Part shown: positions 9,078-17,635 of the stretch, in pieces | How the letters are laid out: every line of letters starts with the position of its first letter | Position numbering within the stretch: the first letter of the stretch is position 1 | Source of the DNA: Xanthomonas pisi DSM 18956 | GTDB taxonomy: Bacteria; Pseudomonadota; Gammaproteobacteria; Xanthomonadales; Xanthomonadaceae | NCBI RefSeq assembly: GCF_001010415.1 | Contig: NZ_JPLE01000008.1 | Span: forward strand, 5,381-45,762 | Direction: 5' to 3' | DNA length: 40,382 nucleotides | The notes under the pieces: generated by a model | The model's input: the letters and a program-made list of their open reading frames with translations, nothing else | Database searches by the model: none | What the model was told of the DNA's origin: nothing | Position numbers and translations under genes: made by a program

Positions 9078-10298
9078 ATGACTGAGCAGACCACCCACGT
9101 TCTGGACGATGCGCTGTCCGGCCAGCCGCACCGCATCGTCGAACGCGATGGCGTGCGCTACACCTTGCTGGGGACTGCCCACGTCTCGCTGGCGAGCGTC
9201 GCCGCGGTACAGCGGGCGATCGGCAGCGGCCGCTACGATGCGGTAGCGGTGGAACTGGACGCGCAACGCCTGCAGGCGCTCAGCGACCCCGATGCGCTGG
9301 CCCGCCTGGATCTGGTGCAGGTGATCCGCAAGGGGCGCGTGGCCTTGTTTGCCGCCAACCTGGCGCTGGCGGCCTATCAGCGCCGGCTGGCCAAACAGCT
9401 CGGCATCGAGCCGGGCGCTGAATTGAAGGAAGCGGTGAATCTGGCGCGTGCGCAGGGGCTGCCGGTGCACCTGATCGATCGCGAAGTCGGGCTGACCTTC
9501 AAGCGTGCGTCCGGACGGTTGGGATTCTTCGGCAAGATGAAACTTGCCGGCGGCCTGCTCGGCGGCCTGTTCGCCGCCGATGAAGTAGGCGAAGAGGAAA
9601 TCGAAAAGCTCAAGCAAGGCGACATGCTGGAGGCCAGCTTCGGCGATTTCGCCAGCGAAAGCCCGGAGCTTTACGAGACGGTGATTGCCGAGCGCGATCG
9701 CTACATGGCCACGCGCCTGCGCGAAGAAGCCGGTAGCGGGCAGCACGAAGTGCTGGCGGTCGTCGGCGCCGGACATCTTGCCGGGCTGGCGCGGCATCTG
9801 GAACAGGACACCGATGCGCCCGGCCCGCTACGCGAGTCGCTGGAATACGTGCAGCAGCGCAAGCGCGTTCCCTGGATCACGCTGGGCATCCTGGCAGTGA
9901 TCATTACCGGCATCGGCATCGGCTTCTGGCGCGGCGGCCTGAGCATGGGCGCCGACCTGTTGCTGCAGTGGGCGATGTACACCGGCGGCCTGGCCGCACT
10001 GGGCTGTCTGCTGGCCGGCAGCCACCCGTTGAGCATCCTGACCGCAGCAGTGGTGGCACCGTTCAAACCGTTCCGGTTGAGCGTGCCGACCGGTGCCTTC
10101 GCAGCCTTGGTCGAAGTGCATATGCGCAAGCCGGCTTATGGGGATTTCCTGTCGCTGCGCGACGATGCGCAGACCCTGCGCGGCTGGTATCGCAATCGCG
10201 TGTCGCGGGTGGTGCTGACGTTCCTGCTGACCAACTTCGGCAGCATGGCCGGGGTGTGGCTGGCCGGCGTGCAGATCTTCAATCGCCTGCATGGGTGA
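9078..10298 (+). CDS. TraB/PrgY/GumN-family membrane protein
   Basis: TraB-family proteins resemble proteases of the erythromycin esterase/Tiki clan; the bacterial PrgY member acts on a peptide pheromone. The 406-residue product has the first hallmark GTAHVS at residues 32-37, a VAVELD segment after it, the second motif VVGAGHLAG near residue 230, and four or so hydrophobic helices in the C-terminal third. The chosen start is ATG 9078 (MTEQTTHVLD). ATG 9066 is four codons upstream and overlaps the end of the GNAT gene, and is an equal alternative. The substrate is unknown. Confidence 0.85.
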   Translation: MTEQTTHVLDDALSGQPHRIVERDGVRYTLLGTAHVSLASVAAVQRAIGSGRYDAVAVELDAQRLQALSDPDALARLDLVQVIRKGRVALFAANLALAAYQRRLAKQLGIEPGAELKEAVNLARAQGLPVHLIDREVGLTFKRASGRLGFFGKMKLAGGLLGGLFAADEVGEEEIEKLKQGDMLEASFGDFASESPELYETVIAERDRYMATRLREEAGSGQHEVLAVVGAGHLAGLARHLEQDTDAPGPLRESLEYVQQRKRVPWITLGILAVIITGIGIGFWRGGLSMGADLLLQWAMYTGGLAALGCLLAGSHPLSILTAAVVAPFKPFRLSVPTGAFAALVEVHMRKPAYGDFLSLRDDAQTLRGWYRNRVSRVVLTFLLTNFGSMAGVWLAGVQIFNRLHG

Positions 10299-10340
10299 TT
10301 GAGAAGGCTTTTTCAACGCAATGCGGCATGTAGATGCCTC

Positions 10341-10405
10341 GTAGGAGCGCACCTGGGCGCGAGGGGCGTTACTGGTCATGCCGTCGCGCCCGGGTGCGCT
10401 CCTAC
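10341..10405. repeat. REP-like palindromic repeat, copy 1
   Basis: GTAGGAGCGCACC (from 10341) and its reverse complement GGTGCGCTCCTAC (to 10405) close a 65-base imperfect palindrome with GGGCGCGA/TCGCGCCC inner arms. A second copy with the same outline lies at 23780-23845. It sits in the convergent gap between the TraB-family gene and the phosphodiesterase-fold gene and could act as a bidirectional transcript end. Confidence 0.85.
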
Positions 10406-10415
10406 ATGGTTGGCG

Positions 10416-11393
10416 TTACGGGGCAGCCGGCTGATCGGGTGCGAGCTGCAAGCGCACCCACACCCCGTAGTGATCCGATGCCCAGCGGCCTTCGGCGTAA
10501 GGCGTGTCGAACAGGATGCGGGCCTCGCGGGCGAGCAGGCGGTTCTGCTGGAAGAAGACGTGGTCGATGCGCGCCGGCGTGTCGAAGACATGCAGATTCA
10601 AGGTGCTGACCGTGGCATCGCTGTTGCGGTGCACGCTGCCATAGCTGTCGCCATAGCCCTTGCGTAGCGCCTCCAGGTCCAGTGCGTCGGCGGCAGTATT
10701 GAAATCCCCGGCGATCACCACCGGCGCCTGCGCGCTGGTGGAGGCGATGAAGTCCAGCAGGTCCCCGACCTGGCGCGTGCGCGTTGCGGTACCGCGCGCA
10801 TCGGTGCGCTCGTTGAGATGGGTGACGTAGACGTTGACCGGCTGGCCATCCACATCCACCTGCAGGTGCGCGGCAACCCGGTAGTCGTCCAGCGGTTGCA
10901 GCAGGCGCTGATGCCGCGCCAGTACCTTGCGCCGGCTCAGTAACGCATTGCCGTAGCGCTTCGGGGCGCCGGCAGGATCGACCGAGGCGAAGATCACCGC
11001 GTACCCCAACTTGCGCGCCAGCCAGGCGGCCTGGTTTTCCACGCTGCCGCGACGTTCGATGACCTCCTGCAAGGCGATGACATCCGGCGCCAGTTGCCTG
11101 AGCTCCTTGGCGATGTAGCTGCGGCGGGCCGGCCAGTCTTCGCGATCGTGATGCAGGTTGAGCGTGACCAGGGACAATTCGCGCGCAGATGGAACTGAAA
11201 CTGCCTGCCCTGCCGGTTCGCTGGCTGCCGTAGCGCCGCCCTGCCTGGACTGCACGGCAGCGGATGATGGGCCAGCCTGACGAGGCTGGTCTGCCTGCGC
11301 GTGTGCGCAGCACACCGCCAGTGCGACGACCGCGGCACCCAGGACGGCGTGGCGCCTTGGCCCTGCCCATACCGGCCAAGGCGCAGGCGTCAT
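10416..11393 (-). CDS. Secreted endonuclease/exonuclease/phosphatase-fold enzyme
   Basis: This fold covers nucleases, sphingomyelinases and other phosphodiesterases. The 325-residue protein has a signal peptide (cleavage near AHAQA, residue 34), a linker rich in Ala, Ser and Gly, and the catalytic set in order: Asn79 (TLNLHHD), Glu110 (LQEV), His192 (VTHLNERTD), Asp230/Asn232 (GDFN), Asp277-His278 (RIDHVFF) and the final Ser-Asp-His at 306-308. All key residues are present. Its ATG overlaps the stop of the upstream glycosidase gene as ATGA, so it is translationally coupled to a carbohydrate operon. This placement suggests a phosphodiester on the glycan or on a lipid carrier as substrate rather than nucleic acid, but that is inference. 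Confidence 0.85.
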   Translation of the reverse strand: MTPAPWPVWAGPRRHAVLGAAVVALAVCCAHAQADQPRQAGPSSAAVQSRQGGATAASEPAGQAVSVPSARELSLVTLNLHHDREDWPARRSYIAKELRQLAPDVIALQEVIERRGSVENQAAWLARKLGYAVIFASVDPAGAPKRYGNALLSRRKVLARHQRLLQPLDDYRVAAHLQVDVDGQPVNVYVTHLNERTDARGTATRTRQVGDLLDFIASTSAQAPVVIAGDFNTAADALDLEALRKGYGDSYGSVHRNSDATVSTLNLHVFDTPARIDHVFFQQNRLLAREARILFDTPYAEGRWASDHYGVWVRLQLAPDQPAAP

Positions 11394-14300
11394 TGCGTGG
11401 CGCGCTCGGCCCGCCGCACCGCGCTGGGCACATCGATCTGCACGGTGGCCGGCATCTGCTGGATCCGCAGCTCGCCATTTTGCCAATCCACGGTTTCGCC
11501 GTTGACGCTGGCCCTGCCGGGTTCGCCCTGATACGGCCAGACAAACACCACGCCGCCCGGCGGCATCAGCAGGCCGGGTTGCAATTGCAGCGACAGCTGC
11601 TTTTCGGTGCGCTGCAAGGTGTAGTTGAGGCGGCCGTACGGGGTGCGCAATTCGGCAATGCCGATGCCCTTGCCTTCGAACCAGCGCGTCGGCGTGCCGG
11701 CGGCGATCACGATGCTCTGATCCGATTCGCGCGTGTACGCGAACATGTCCAATACCGAGCGGACGAAATCCGATGCCACCCAGGCATGCGGCAGGTCGCC
11801 GACGAAGAACGGCGTGCGCGGCGTGCGAGAGACCACCTCGGCCCACTGATTCCAGGGCTGCGGCGCGCGATCCTTGAAGAAGAATGCAGTCGCATCCCAG
11901 GCGCGCTCGCGCCAGCCCAGCCGCACGAATGCGGCGACGTTGCGCCATTCGTAGGGGGTGTAGTCCTTCCACTCGCGCTTGCCGTTGCGGCGGTCGGAGA
12001 ACTCCTTCCAATAGCGTTCGAAGGTGTTGGTCAGCAGGTCCTGCGGCAGGCGCTGCTGCTCGCCGCCCGGCGTCAGCGCGATGGTGGTCGAGGTCGCATC
12101 GAAATCGCCGAGCTCGGCCGAACCGGGCAGGAAATCGATCTTGTGCTCGCGCACTGCCGCACCCAGCGAGGCGATCAGGTCGCCGCTGAATTCGTCGCGT
12201 GCAGCGCTGAAACGCGTGACGTCCTCCGGCTTGTCGAGCGCGCCGGCCAGCACGGTGGCGTCCTTGTAACCGCGCAGTGCCCAGAAGTTGTCCCAGTACG
12301 AATGCACCGGCTTGGCCGAATAGCCTTCGTGGCTGATCGACACCGGCATCATTCCGTAGAAGGCCGGGTTGCGCATGAAGTTGTCTTCGGTGCGCTCGCT
12401 GGCGCGCAGCTTTTCCATGTAGTCGAAGGCGCCGGTGACATGCGGCCACATCTTCTCCAGGAACGGCCTGTCGCCGGTGTAACGGTAGTACTCGGCGATG
12501 TTGTAGATCAGCTCGCCATGGCTGTCGTTTTCCGGGACCGGATCGCTGCCGCGGTCGTCCACGCAGCACGGCACCATGCCATCGGCAAACTGATACGGCG
12601 CGAACCAGTCCACGTAATCGCGTACCACGTCTTCGCGGCCGAGCCGTAGCAGGCCCTCGGAAATCATCGCGCCGTCGCGGATCCAGCTGCGCGAATACGA
12701 GCGCGTGCCCGGCTGCAGGCGCGGTCCGATGCGCGAGATCAGCATGTGCGCCAGCGCGGTACGCAGCGTATCGACCACCGGCTTGCCTTCGGCCGGCACG
12801 CTGATGCGCACGCGATCGAGCTTGCCGCGCCATTGCTGGGCCACCTGCTGCTGTGCCTGGTCGGCATCGAAGCCGGCCGGCAGTTGCGCGGTGCCGGTCT
12901 GCGGAATCACCAAGGCCACTTCACGTTTCTGGCCGGGTTCCAGCTTCCAGCGATACAGCAGCACGCCCGAGGCCAGGCCGGTTTCGTCCTTGACCTGGGT
13001 GACGGTGGGCGGCGTGGCGGCGGTGAGATGGCTGACGTCCATGCCGCTGTCGAAGGCGCTGGCGAAGCCCGCGTCCGGCCGCTGCACGGCGAACACACGC
13101 GGCTTGCCGTTGACGCTGACCTGGCTGCCGTCCACCGCCAGTTGTTCGATCCGGCTGACGCCGCCCAGGGTATTGAGGAACTGCGCCGGCGGATTGACCT
13201 GGAACGGACGCACCGCCAGGGCCAGGGTGAAATCACGCGCCTGCTTGCCGGTGTTGTGCAGCTGGTAGCGCGCGACCAGTTGCGCCTGATCGGGTGTGCC
13301 CTGCACGAACGCGGTGACGCGCAGGTTCATCAGGTCGTGATGCCAGTCGACGCTGGGGATCGGCAGGTAATCGTCCTGCAGGCTTTGCTCGCTGCTGACG
13401 TCGGACCAGTGCAGTACCTTGCCGCCGGTGACCACGAACGGCTCGATGCTGAAACCGCCCTTGCCCACTTCTACCGCGCCGTCCTCGCCGATCAGGCCCT
13501 GCTCGGTGCCGCCATCCAGGCCCAGGATGGTCCAGTACGGCTGCTCGCCGGAGAAGCCACGCGGGTAACTGCCACGCGGTAGCTGCGCGGCCAGCGACTT
13601 GATGAAGTCGTTGGGCGTTGCGGCAAATGCCAGCGGCTGCAACTGGACCTCCTTGATGCCGTAGCGCCAGTTCGGGCCGTCTTTCAGGTCGAAACGCAAA
13701 TAGCGTGCTTCGGTATCGGGCAAGGCCAGCCAGTCGGTACCACCGGCGCCGGCGGTGACGGTGCGCAGATCGCGCCAGCTGCGGCCATCGGCCGATGCAC
13801 GCACCGCGTACTGCGAGGCCTGCAGGCCGGGCACCCACTGCACCACCGCGCCACCGAATTCGCGCACCTTGCCCAGATCCAGCGTGACGGTCTGTTGCTT
13901 CACCGCGCCACTGAGCCAGAAGGTGTCGGGCTTGCCATCGGCCAGACGCTGTTCCAGTGCCGGCGCAGTGTCGGTGATCGCCTCGGCCTTGAGCGGCGAG
14001 GTGTCTTCCGGCGGCAATGGGGTGAGCGTCAGGCGGTCCAAGCACACCGTGCCCTTGCCTCCGACCTTGTTGTAGATGGTGAACTCGACATCCGCGCTGC
14101 TGCGCAGCTGCTTGTCCGCACCGGGTCCCCAGGCCTTTTCGATGTTGCGCTTGCGGTAGTTGAAGGTGGTCCAGTTCTTCGGGACATTGAAGCCCGGCCG
14201 GTTGACCCACCACACGTTGTCGCCGCTGGCATCGATCAGCTTGAGCTGCAGATCGTTGGACGGGGATTCACCGCGCAGCGAAAACCCGATGCGGTAGTTC

Positions 14301-14557
14301 TCGGGGTAGTCGAGCGGCAGCGCGCGGCGGATGCCGACGTAGCCTGAAACGCCGTTGAAGTTGTAATCCAGGCACAGCGCATGCCCGCCGGAGGGTGTGG
14401 CCACCGGGCGCAGCGAGCCGCTGACCTGGTTGGACACCACCAGGCGCCAGGCGCTCATGTCGTTGAAGCCGTCGAGCACGCGCTCCTGTGCCTGCGCCAC
14501 GCCCGCAGACGTGACGAGAGCGGCCATGGCACACAGTCGCAGGAACACCGGTTTCAC
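11390..14557 (-). CDS. Secreted multidomain (alpha/alpha)6 glycoside hydrolase with carbohydrate-binding and discoidin domains
   Basis: The 1055-residue product starts at GTG 14557-14555, overlapping the permease stop as GTGA. It has a signal peptide (to about residue 23). A CBM11/CIA30-like beta-sandwich at about 25-180 opens with VLDGFNDMSAW. An F5/8 type C (discoidin) domain at about 190-310, a beta-rich middle region, and an (alpha/alpha)6 catalytic domain at about 620-990 with YSRSWIRDGAM and PENDSHGELIYN, reminiscent of GH15/GH63-type glucosidases, follow. I do not recognise the exact family. It is co-transcribed with a GH144-type glucanase and a sugar importer, so it probably processes the same glucan in the periplasm or outside. 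The longer open frame up to 14767 overlaps the permease and is not the gene. Confidence 0.8.
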   Translation of the reverse strand: MKPVFLRLCAMAALVTSAGVAQAQERVLDGFNDMSAWRLVVSNQVSGSLRPVATPSGGHALCLDYNFNGVSGYVGIRRALPLDYPENYRIGFSLRGESPSNDLQLKLIDASGDNVWWVNRPGFNVPKNWTTFNYRKRNIEKAWGPGADKQLRSSADVEFTIYNKVGGKGTVCLDRLTLTPLPPEDTSPLKAEAITDTAPALEQRLADGKPDTFWLSGAVKQQTVTLDLGKVREFGGAVVQWVPGLQASQYAVRASADGRSWRDLRTVTAGAGGTDWLALPDTEARYLRFDLKDGPNWRYGIKEVQLQPLAFAATPNDFIKSLAAQLPRGSYPRGFSGEQPYWTILGLDGGTEQGLIGEDGAVEVGKGGFSIEPFVVTGGKVLHWSDVSSEQSLQDDYLPIPSVDWHHDLMNLRVTAFVQGTPDQAQLVARYQLHNTGKQARDFTLALAVRPFQVNPPAQFLNTLGGVSRIEQLAVDGSQVSVNGKPRVFAVQRPDAGFASAFDSGMDVSHLTAATPPTVTQVKDETGLASGVLLYRWKLEPGQKREVALVIPQTGTAQLPAGFDADQAQQQVAQQWRGKLDRVRISVPAEGKPVVDTLRTALAHMLISRIGPRLQPGTRSYSRSWIRDGAMISEGLLRLGREDVVRDYVDWFAPYQFADGMVPCCVDDRGSDPVPENDSHGELIYNIAEYYRYTGDRPFLEKMWPHVTGAFDYMEKLRASERTEDNFMRNPAFYGMMPVSISHEGYSAKPVHSYWDNFWALRGYKDATVLAGALDKPEDVTRFSAARDEFSGDLIASLGAAVREHKIDFLPGSAELGDFDATSTTIALTPGGEQQRLPQDLLTNTFERYWKEFSDRRNGKREWKDYTPYEWRNVAAFVRLGWRERAWDATAFFFKDRAPQPWNQWAEVVSRTPRTPFFVGDLPHAWVASDFVRSVLDMFAYTRESDQSIVIAAGTPTRWFEGKGIGIAELRTPYGRLNYTLQRTEKQLSLQLQPGLLMPPGGVVFVWPYQGEPGRASVNGETVDWQNGELRIQQMPATVQIDVPSAVRRAERATQ

Positions 14558-15390
14558 CCCTTCACACTCCCCAGCAGAAGACCTTGGATGTAGTAACGCT
14601 GCAGCGCCAGGAACAATAGCAGCACCGGAATCACCGTCACCACCGCGCCGGCCATCATCAGTTCCACGTCCATGATGTGTTCGCGAGACAGCGCCGCCAG
14701 CGCCACCGGCAAGGTGTACTGGTCCTGGTCGGTCAGCACGATCAGCGGCCACATGAAGTCGTTCCACGAGCCCATGAAGGTGAAGATGGTCAGGGTGACC
14801 AGCACCGGCTTGAGCATCGGCAACACGATCTGGAAGAAGATCCGCATCTCGCTGGCGCCGTCGATGCGGGCGGCTTCGATCAACTCATCGGGAATGCTGC
14901 GCGCGTACTGACGCACCAGAAAAATACCGAACACCGTGGCCAGCGCCGGCACCACCACCCCGCCGATGTTGTTGACCAGGTGCAGCTGCTTCATCAACAG
15001 GAACAGCGGCAGCATCGCCACCTGCGCCGGAATCACCAACGCGGCCATCAGGATCTTGAAGATGCGCTCGCGGCCGACGAACTGCAGTTTGGCGAAGGCA
15101 TAGCCGGCCATGGTGTTGATCAGCAGCGAGCCGAGCGTGATCAGCCCGGACACCAGCAGGCTGTTGGCGAAGTTGCGCGCCATGCCGGTGCGCGCGAACA
15201 GCTCGTGGTAGTTGGCCAGGGTGAAAGCCGACGGCAGCATCGGCGGCGGAAACCGGCTGGCCTCGCCGGTGGGCATGAACGACACCGACAGCATCCACAG
15301 CAGCGGTGCCAGGCTGATCAAGGCCAACACCAGCAAACCGCCGTTGATCAGCACGCCGTTCCAGCGCGATTCGCCGACATCACGACTCAT
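14554..15390 (-). CDS. ABC sugar transporter permease, MalG type
   Basis: This 278-residue inner-membrane permease is the second membrane subunit of a CUT1-type sugar importer. It has six predicted helices and the EAA loop ELIEAARIDGAS that docks the ATPase. The start is ATG 15390-15388 (MSRDVGESRW), overlapping the stop of the first permease as ATGA. The frame continues open upstream to 16461, but that part is antisense-like noise over the first permease. The C-terminus ends ...LLLGSVKG, as in many MalG-like proteins. Confidence 0.93.
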   Translation of the reverse strand: MSRDVGESRWNGVLINGGLLVLALISLAPLLWMLSVSFMPTGEASRFPPPMLPSAFTLANYHELFARTGMARNFANSLLVSGLITLGSLLINTMAGYAFAKLQFVGRERIFKILMAALVIPAQVAMLPLFLLMKQLHLVNNIGGVVVPALATVFGIFLVRQYARSIPDELIEAARIDGASEMRIFFQIVLPMLKPVLVTLTIFTFMGSWNDFMWPLIVLTDQDQYTLPVALAALSREHIMDVELMMAGAVVTVIPVLLLFLALQRYYIQGLLLGSVKG

Positions 15391-16271
15391 ATCAGGTCCT
15401 TCTTGCGGCCGAAGCGCAGCATCACGGTGGTCACCGCCAGGATGATCAGGAACAACAGGAACGCCACTGCCGACGCGCGGCCGAGGTTCCACCATTTGAA
15501 GCCTTCCTCGAACATGAAATACAGCACGCTGACGGTGCTTTGCAGCGGGTCGCCGCGGGTCATCACGTAGGGCTCGGCAAACAGCTGGAAGTAGCCGGAA
15601 ATGGTGATCACCCCGACCACCATCAGCACCGGGCCGAGCATCGGCAAGGTGATGTGCAGGAACTGCTTCCAGCGCGAAGCGCCGTCGATGCGCGCGGCCT
15701 CGTACAGGTCCTGCGGAATCGCCTGCAACCCGGCCAGGAAGATCACCATGTTGTAGCCGAAGTTCTTCCACACCGCGAACAGCATGATGGTGGGCATCGC
15801 CCAGCGCGGGTCGCCCAGCCAGTCGATCGGGGCGATGCCCAGGTGGCTCAGGCCGAAGTTGACCAGGCCATATTTGATATGGAACAGGTAGCGCCAGATC
15901 ACCGCCACCGCCACCAGGGTGGTGACCACCGGTGCGAACAAGGCCGTGCGGAACAGCGCCTTGAAGCGCGAGGCCTTGGCGTTGAGCAGCAAGGCCGCAC
16001 CGAGCGACACGCCGATCGACATCGGCACGCCCAGCAGCACGAAGTAGGTGGTGTTCCACAACGACTTCCAGAACAGCGGCGTCTGCAGCAGCTCGATGTA
16101 ATTGCCCAGGCCGACGAAGCGCAGGTGGCTGCTGTCGGCCAGCGCGTACAGGTCGAAGTCGGTAACGCTGAGCACCAGCGCGGCGAACACCGGCACGCCA
16201 AAGAACATGCCCAGCACCATGATCGACGGCGCGGCGAATACCCAGCCGGCGACGGAATTGCGCTTCATCAT
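15387..16271 (-). CDS. ABC sugar transporter permease, MalF/UgpA type
   Basis: This 294-residue protein is the first permease subunit of the importer. Six hydrophobic helices are visible, with the periplasmic loop after helix 1 (TDFDLYALADSSHLRFVGLGNY) typical of the CUT1 family. The EAA motif is DLYEAARIDGAS. Its ATG overlaps the stop of the solute-binding protein gene (ATGA) and is preceded by GGGAG. The ATPase is not encoded anywhere in this operon, so a shared ATPase of MsiK/UgpC type elsewhere must serve it. Confidence 0.93.
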   Translation of the reverse strand: MMKRNSVAGWVFAAPSIMVLGMFFGVPVFAALVLSVTDFDLYALADSSHLRFVGLGNYIELLQTPLFWKSLWNTTYFVLLGVPMSIGVSLGAALLLNAKASRFKALFRTALFAPVVTTLVAVAVIWRYLFHIKYGLVNFGLSHLGIAPIDWLGDPRWAMPTIMLFAVWKNFGYNMVIFLAGLQAIPQDLYEAARIDGASRWKQFLHITLPMLGPVLMVVGVITISGYFQLFAEPYVMTRGDPLQSTVSVLYFMFEEGFKWWNLGRASAVAFLLFLIILAVTTVMLRFGRKKDLI

Positions 16272-17632
16272 GGTGCCGCTCCCTTGCCGCTGGATCCAGC
16301 CGTTGCTGCGTCCGGCGCGGGCGCACTGTCAGGCATGCCCGACGGGCCTGCCGGGCCGACACGCCCGCCTTCCTGTTCGAAGATCCAGCGGCGCTTGGCC
16401 AGGATGTCGTCCACGCGTTTATCCAGTTCCTGCACGGCCGCCTCGTGCGATTGACCGCCACGCACCACGCGCTCGGTCACCAGGCGCATTTCCTGCACGA
16501 TGCGCTCCCACTCCAGCACCTTTGGCGTGGCCTTGACCCGTTCCAGCTGGTCGCCGAAGGCATGCGCCAGTTCGTCGTTGGCCAGCGATGGCAGCTTCCA
16601 GGTACTGCGCCGCGGCGGCAGGTCGCCGATGATGGCGTGGAAGCGCGCCTGCACCGTGGGCTGCGACAGGTATTCGATCAGCTTCCAGCTGGCGTCCTTG
16701 TGCTGCGAGGACTTGAAGATCACCAGGCTGGAACCGCCGGCAATGCCCGCACCCAGGCCGTTGGGTCCCGGCAGCGGCGCGGTGCCCCACTTGCCTTCCA
16801 TGCCCGGCGGCTGGCGCAGCTTGAACTCGCGCACGTTCCACGGGCCGGACAGATAGAACGCGTAATAGCCGTTGAAGAACTCGTACCAGACATTGGAGAC
16901 CTGGGTTTCGGACACCTTCGGCGCCCAGCCCTTCTGGTACATGCCGTCGTAGAACGCCAGCGCCTTGCGGAAGCCTTGACCACGGAAGTTGCCGTAATTG
17001 TCGTGGTCGCGCAGCAGGCGGTCGTCCTGCTGCAGCGCGAACGAGAGCTGCTGCTCGAACTCGTTGAGCGGCATCAGGATGGCGTAACGGTCGGGACCGA
17101 CCTTGCGCTTGATCGCGGCCATCACCTGTTCCATCTCGGCCCAGGTCTTGGGCATTTCGCTGTAGCCGGCCTCGCGCAGCAGGTCCTTGCGATAGAACAG
17201 CAGCCGTGTGTCCACATACCACGGCACCCCGTACAGGGTGCCATCGACCACGTTGGTGTCCCACACGCCGGGGAAGTAGTCGGCCGGGTCGACGATCTTG
17301 GAGCGCGCCACGAAGGGCTGCATCGGCTCCAGCGTATCCAGCAGGGCGAATTCCGGCAGCCAGGTGTTGCCTAGCTGGCACACGTCCGGCAAGCCGTCGG
17401 CGGCGAAGGCGGTCAGCAGTTTTTCGTGCGCCGCCGTCATCGGGATGTTCTGCACATCGACCTGGATGTCCGGGTTCTGCCTCTCGAAGTCGGCCACCAG
17501 CTCGGCCACCACTTCGGCCTCCTTGCCCATGGCCCAGAAGCGCACGGTGGTCTTGGCAGGATCGGAGCGGTCGCATCCCGCCGCACCTGCACACAGGGCG
17601 GCGGCCAACATCAACAGTTTCAAAAGGCGCAC
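16268..17632 (-). CDS. ABC sugar transporter solute-binding lipoprotein
   Basis: This family 1 extracellular solute-binding protein captures an oligosaccharide in the periplasm and delivers it to the two permeases. The 454-residue product starts at GTG 17632-17630 and has a lipoprotein signal with the lipidated Cys20 (GAAGC). Recognisable segments are VRFWAMGKEAEVVAELVADFE, the LPDVCQLGNTWLPEF region and VPWYVDTRLLFYRKDLL, typical of MalE-like CUT1 binding proteins. A Pro/Ala/Gly-rich C-terminal tail extends beyond the domain. It starts 3 bases after the GH144 gene ends, so the two are tightly coupled. Confidence 0.93.
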   Translation of the reverse strand: MRLLKLLMLAAALCAGAAGCDRSDPAKTTVRFWAMGKEAEVVAELVADFERQNPDIQVDVQNIPMTAAHEKLLTAFAADGLPDVCQLGNTWLPEFALLDTLEPMQPFVARSKIVDPADYFPGVWDTNVVDGTLYGVPWYVDTRLLFYRKDLLREAGYSEMPKTWAEMEQVMAAIKRKVGPDRYAILMPLNEFEQQLSFALQQDDRLLRDHDNYGNFRGQGFRKALAFYDGMYQKGWAPKVSETQVSNVWYEFFNGYYAFYLSGPWNVREFKLRQPPGMEGKWGTAPLPGPNGLGAGIAGGSSLVIFKSSQHKDASWKLIEYLSQPTVQARFHAIIGDLPPRRSTWKLPSLANDELAHAFGDQLERVKATPKVLEWERIVQEMRLVTERVVRGGQSHEAAVQELDKRVDDILAKRRWIFEQEGGRVGPAGPSGMPDSAPAPDAATAGSSGKGAAP

Positions 17633-17635
17633 GGA

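Noticed and set aside
10416..12833. 805-codon open frame extending the EEP-fold gene upstream
   Set aside because: The extension overlaps the glycosidase gene out of frame. A signal peptide begins exactly at ATG 11393.
14554..16461. 635-codon open frame that would extend the MalG-type permease upstream
   Set aside because: Codons beyond ATG 15390 overlap the first permease in another frame and are Arg/Gly-rich noise. The true start is coupled to the first permease by ATGA.
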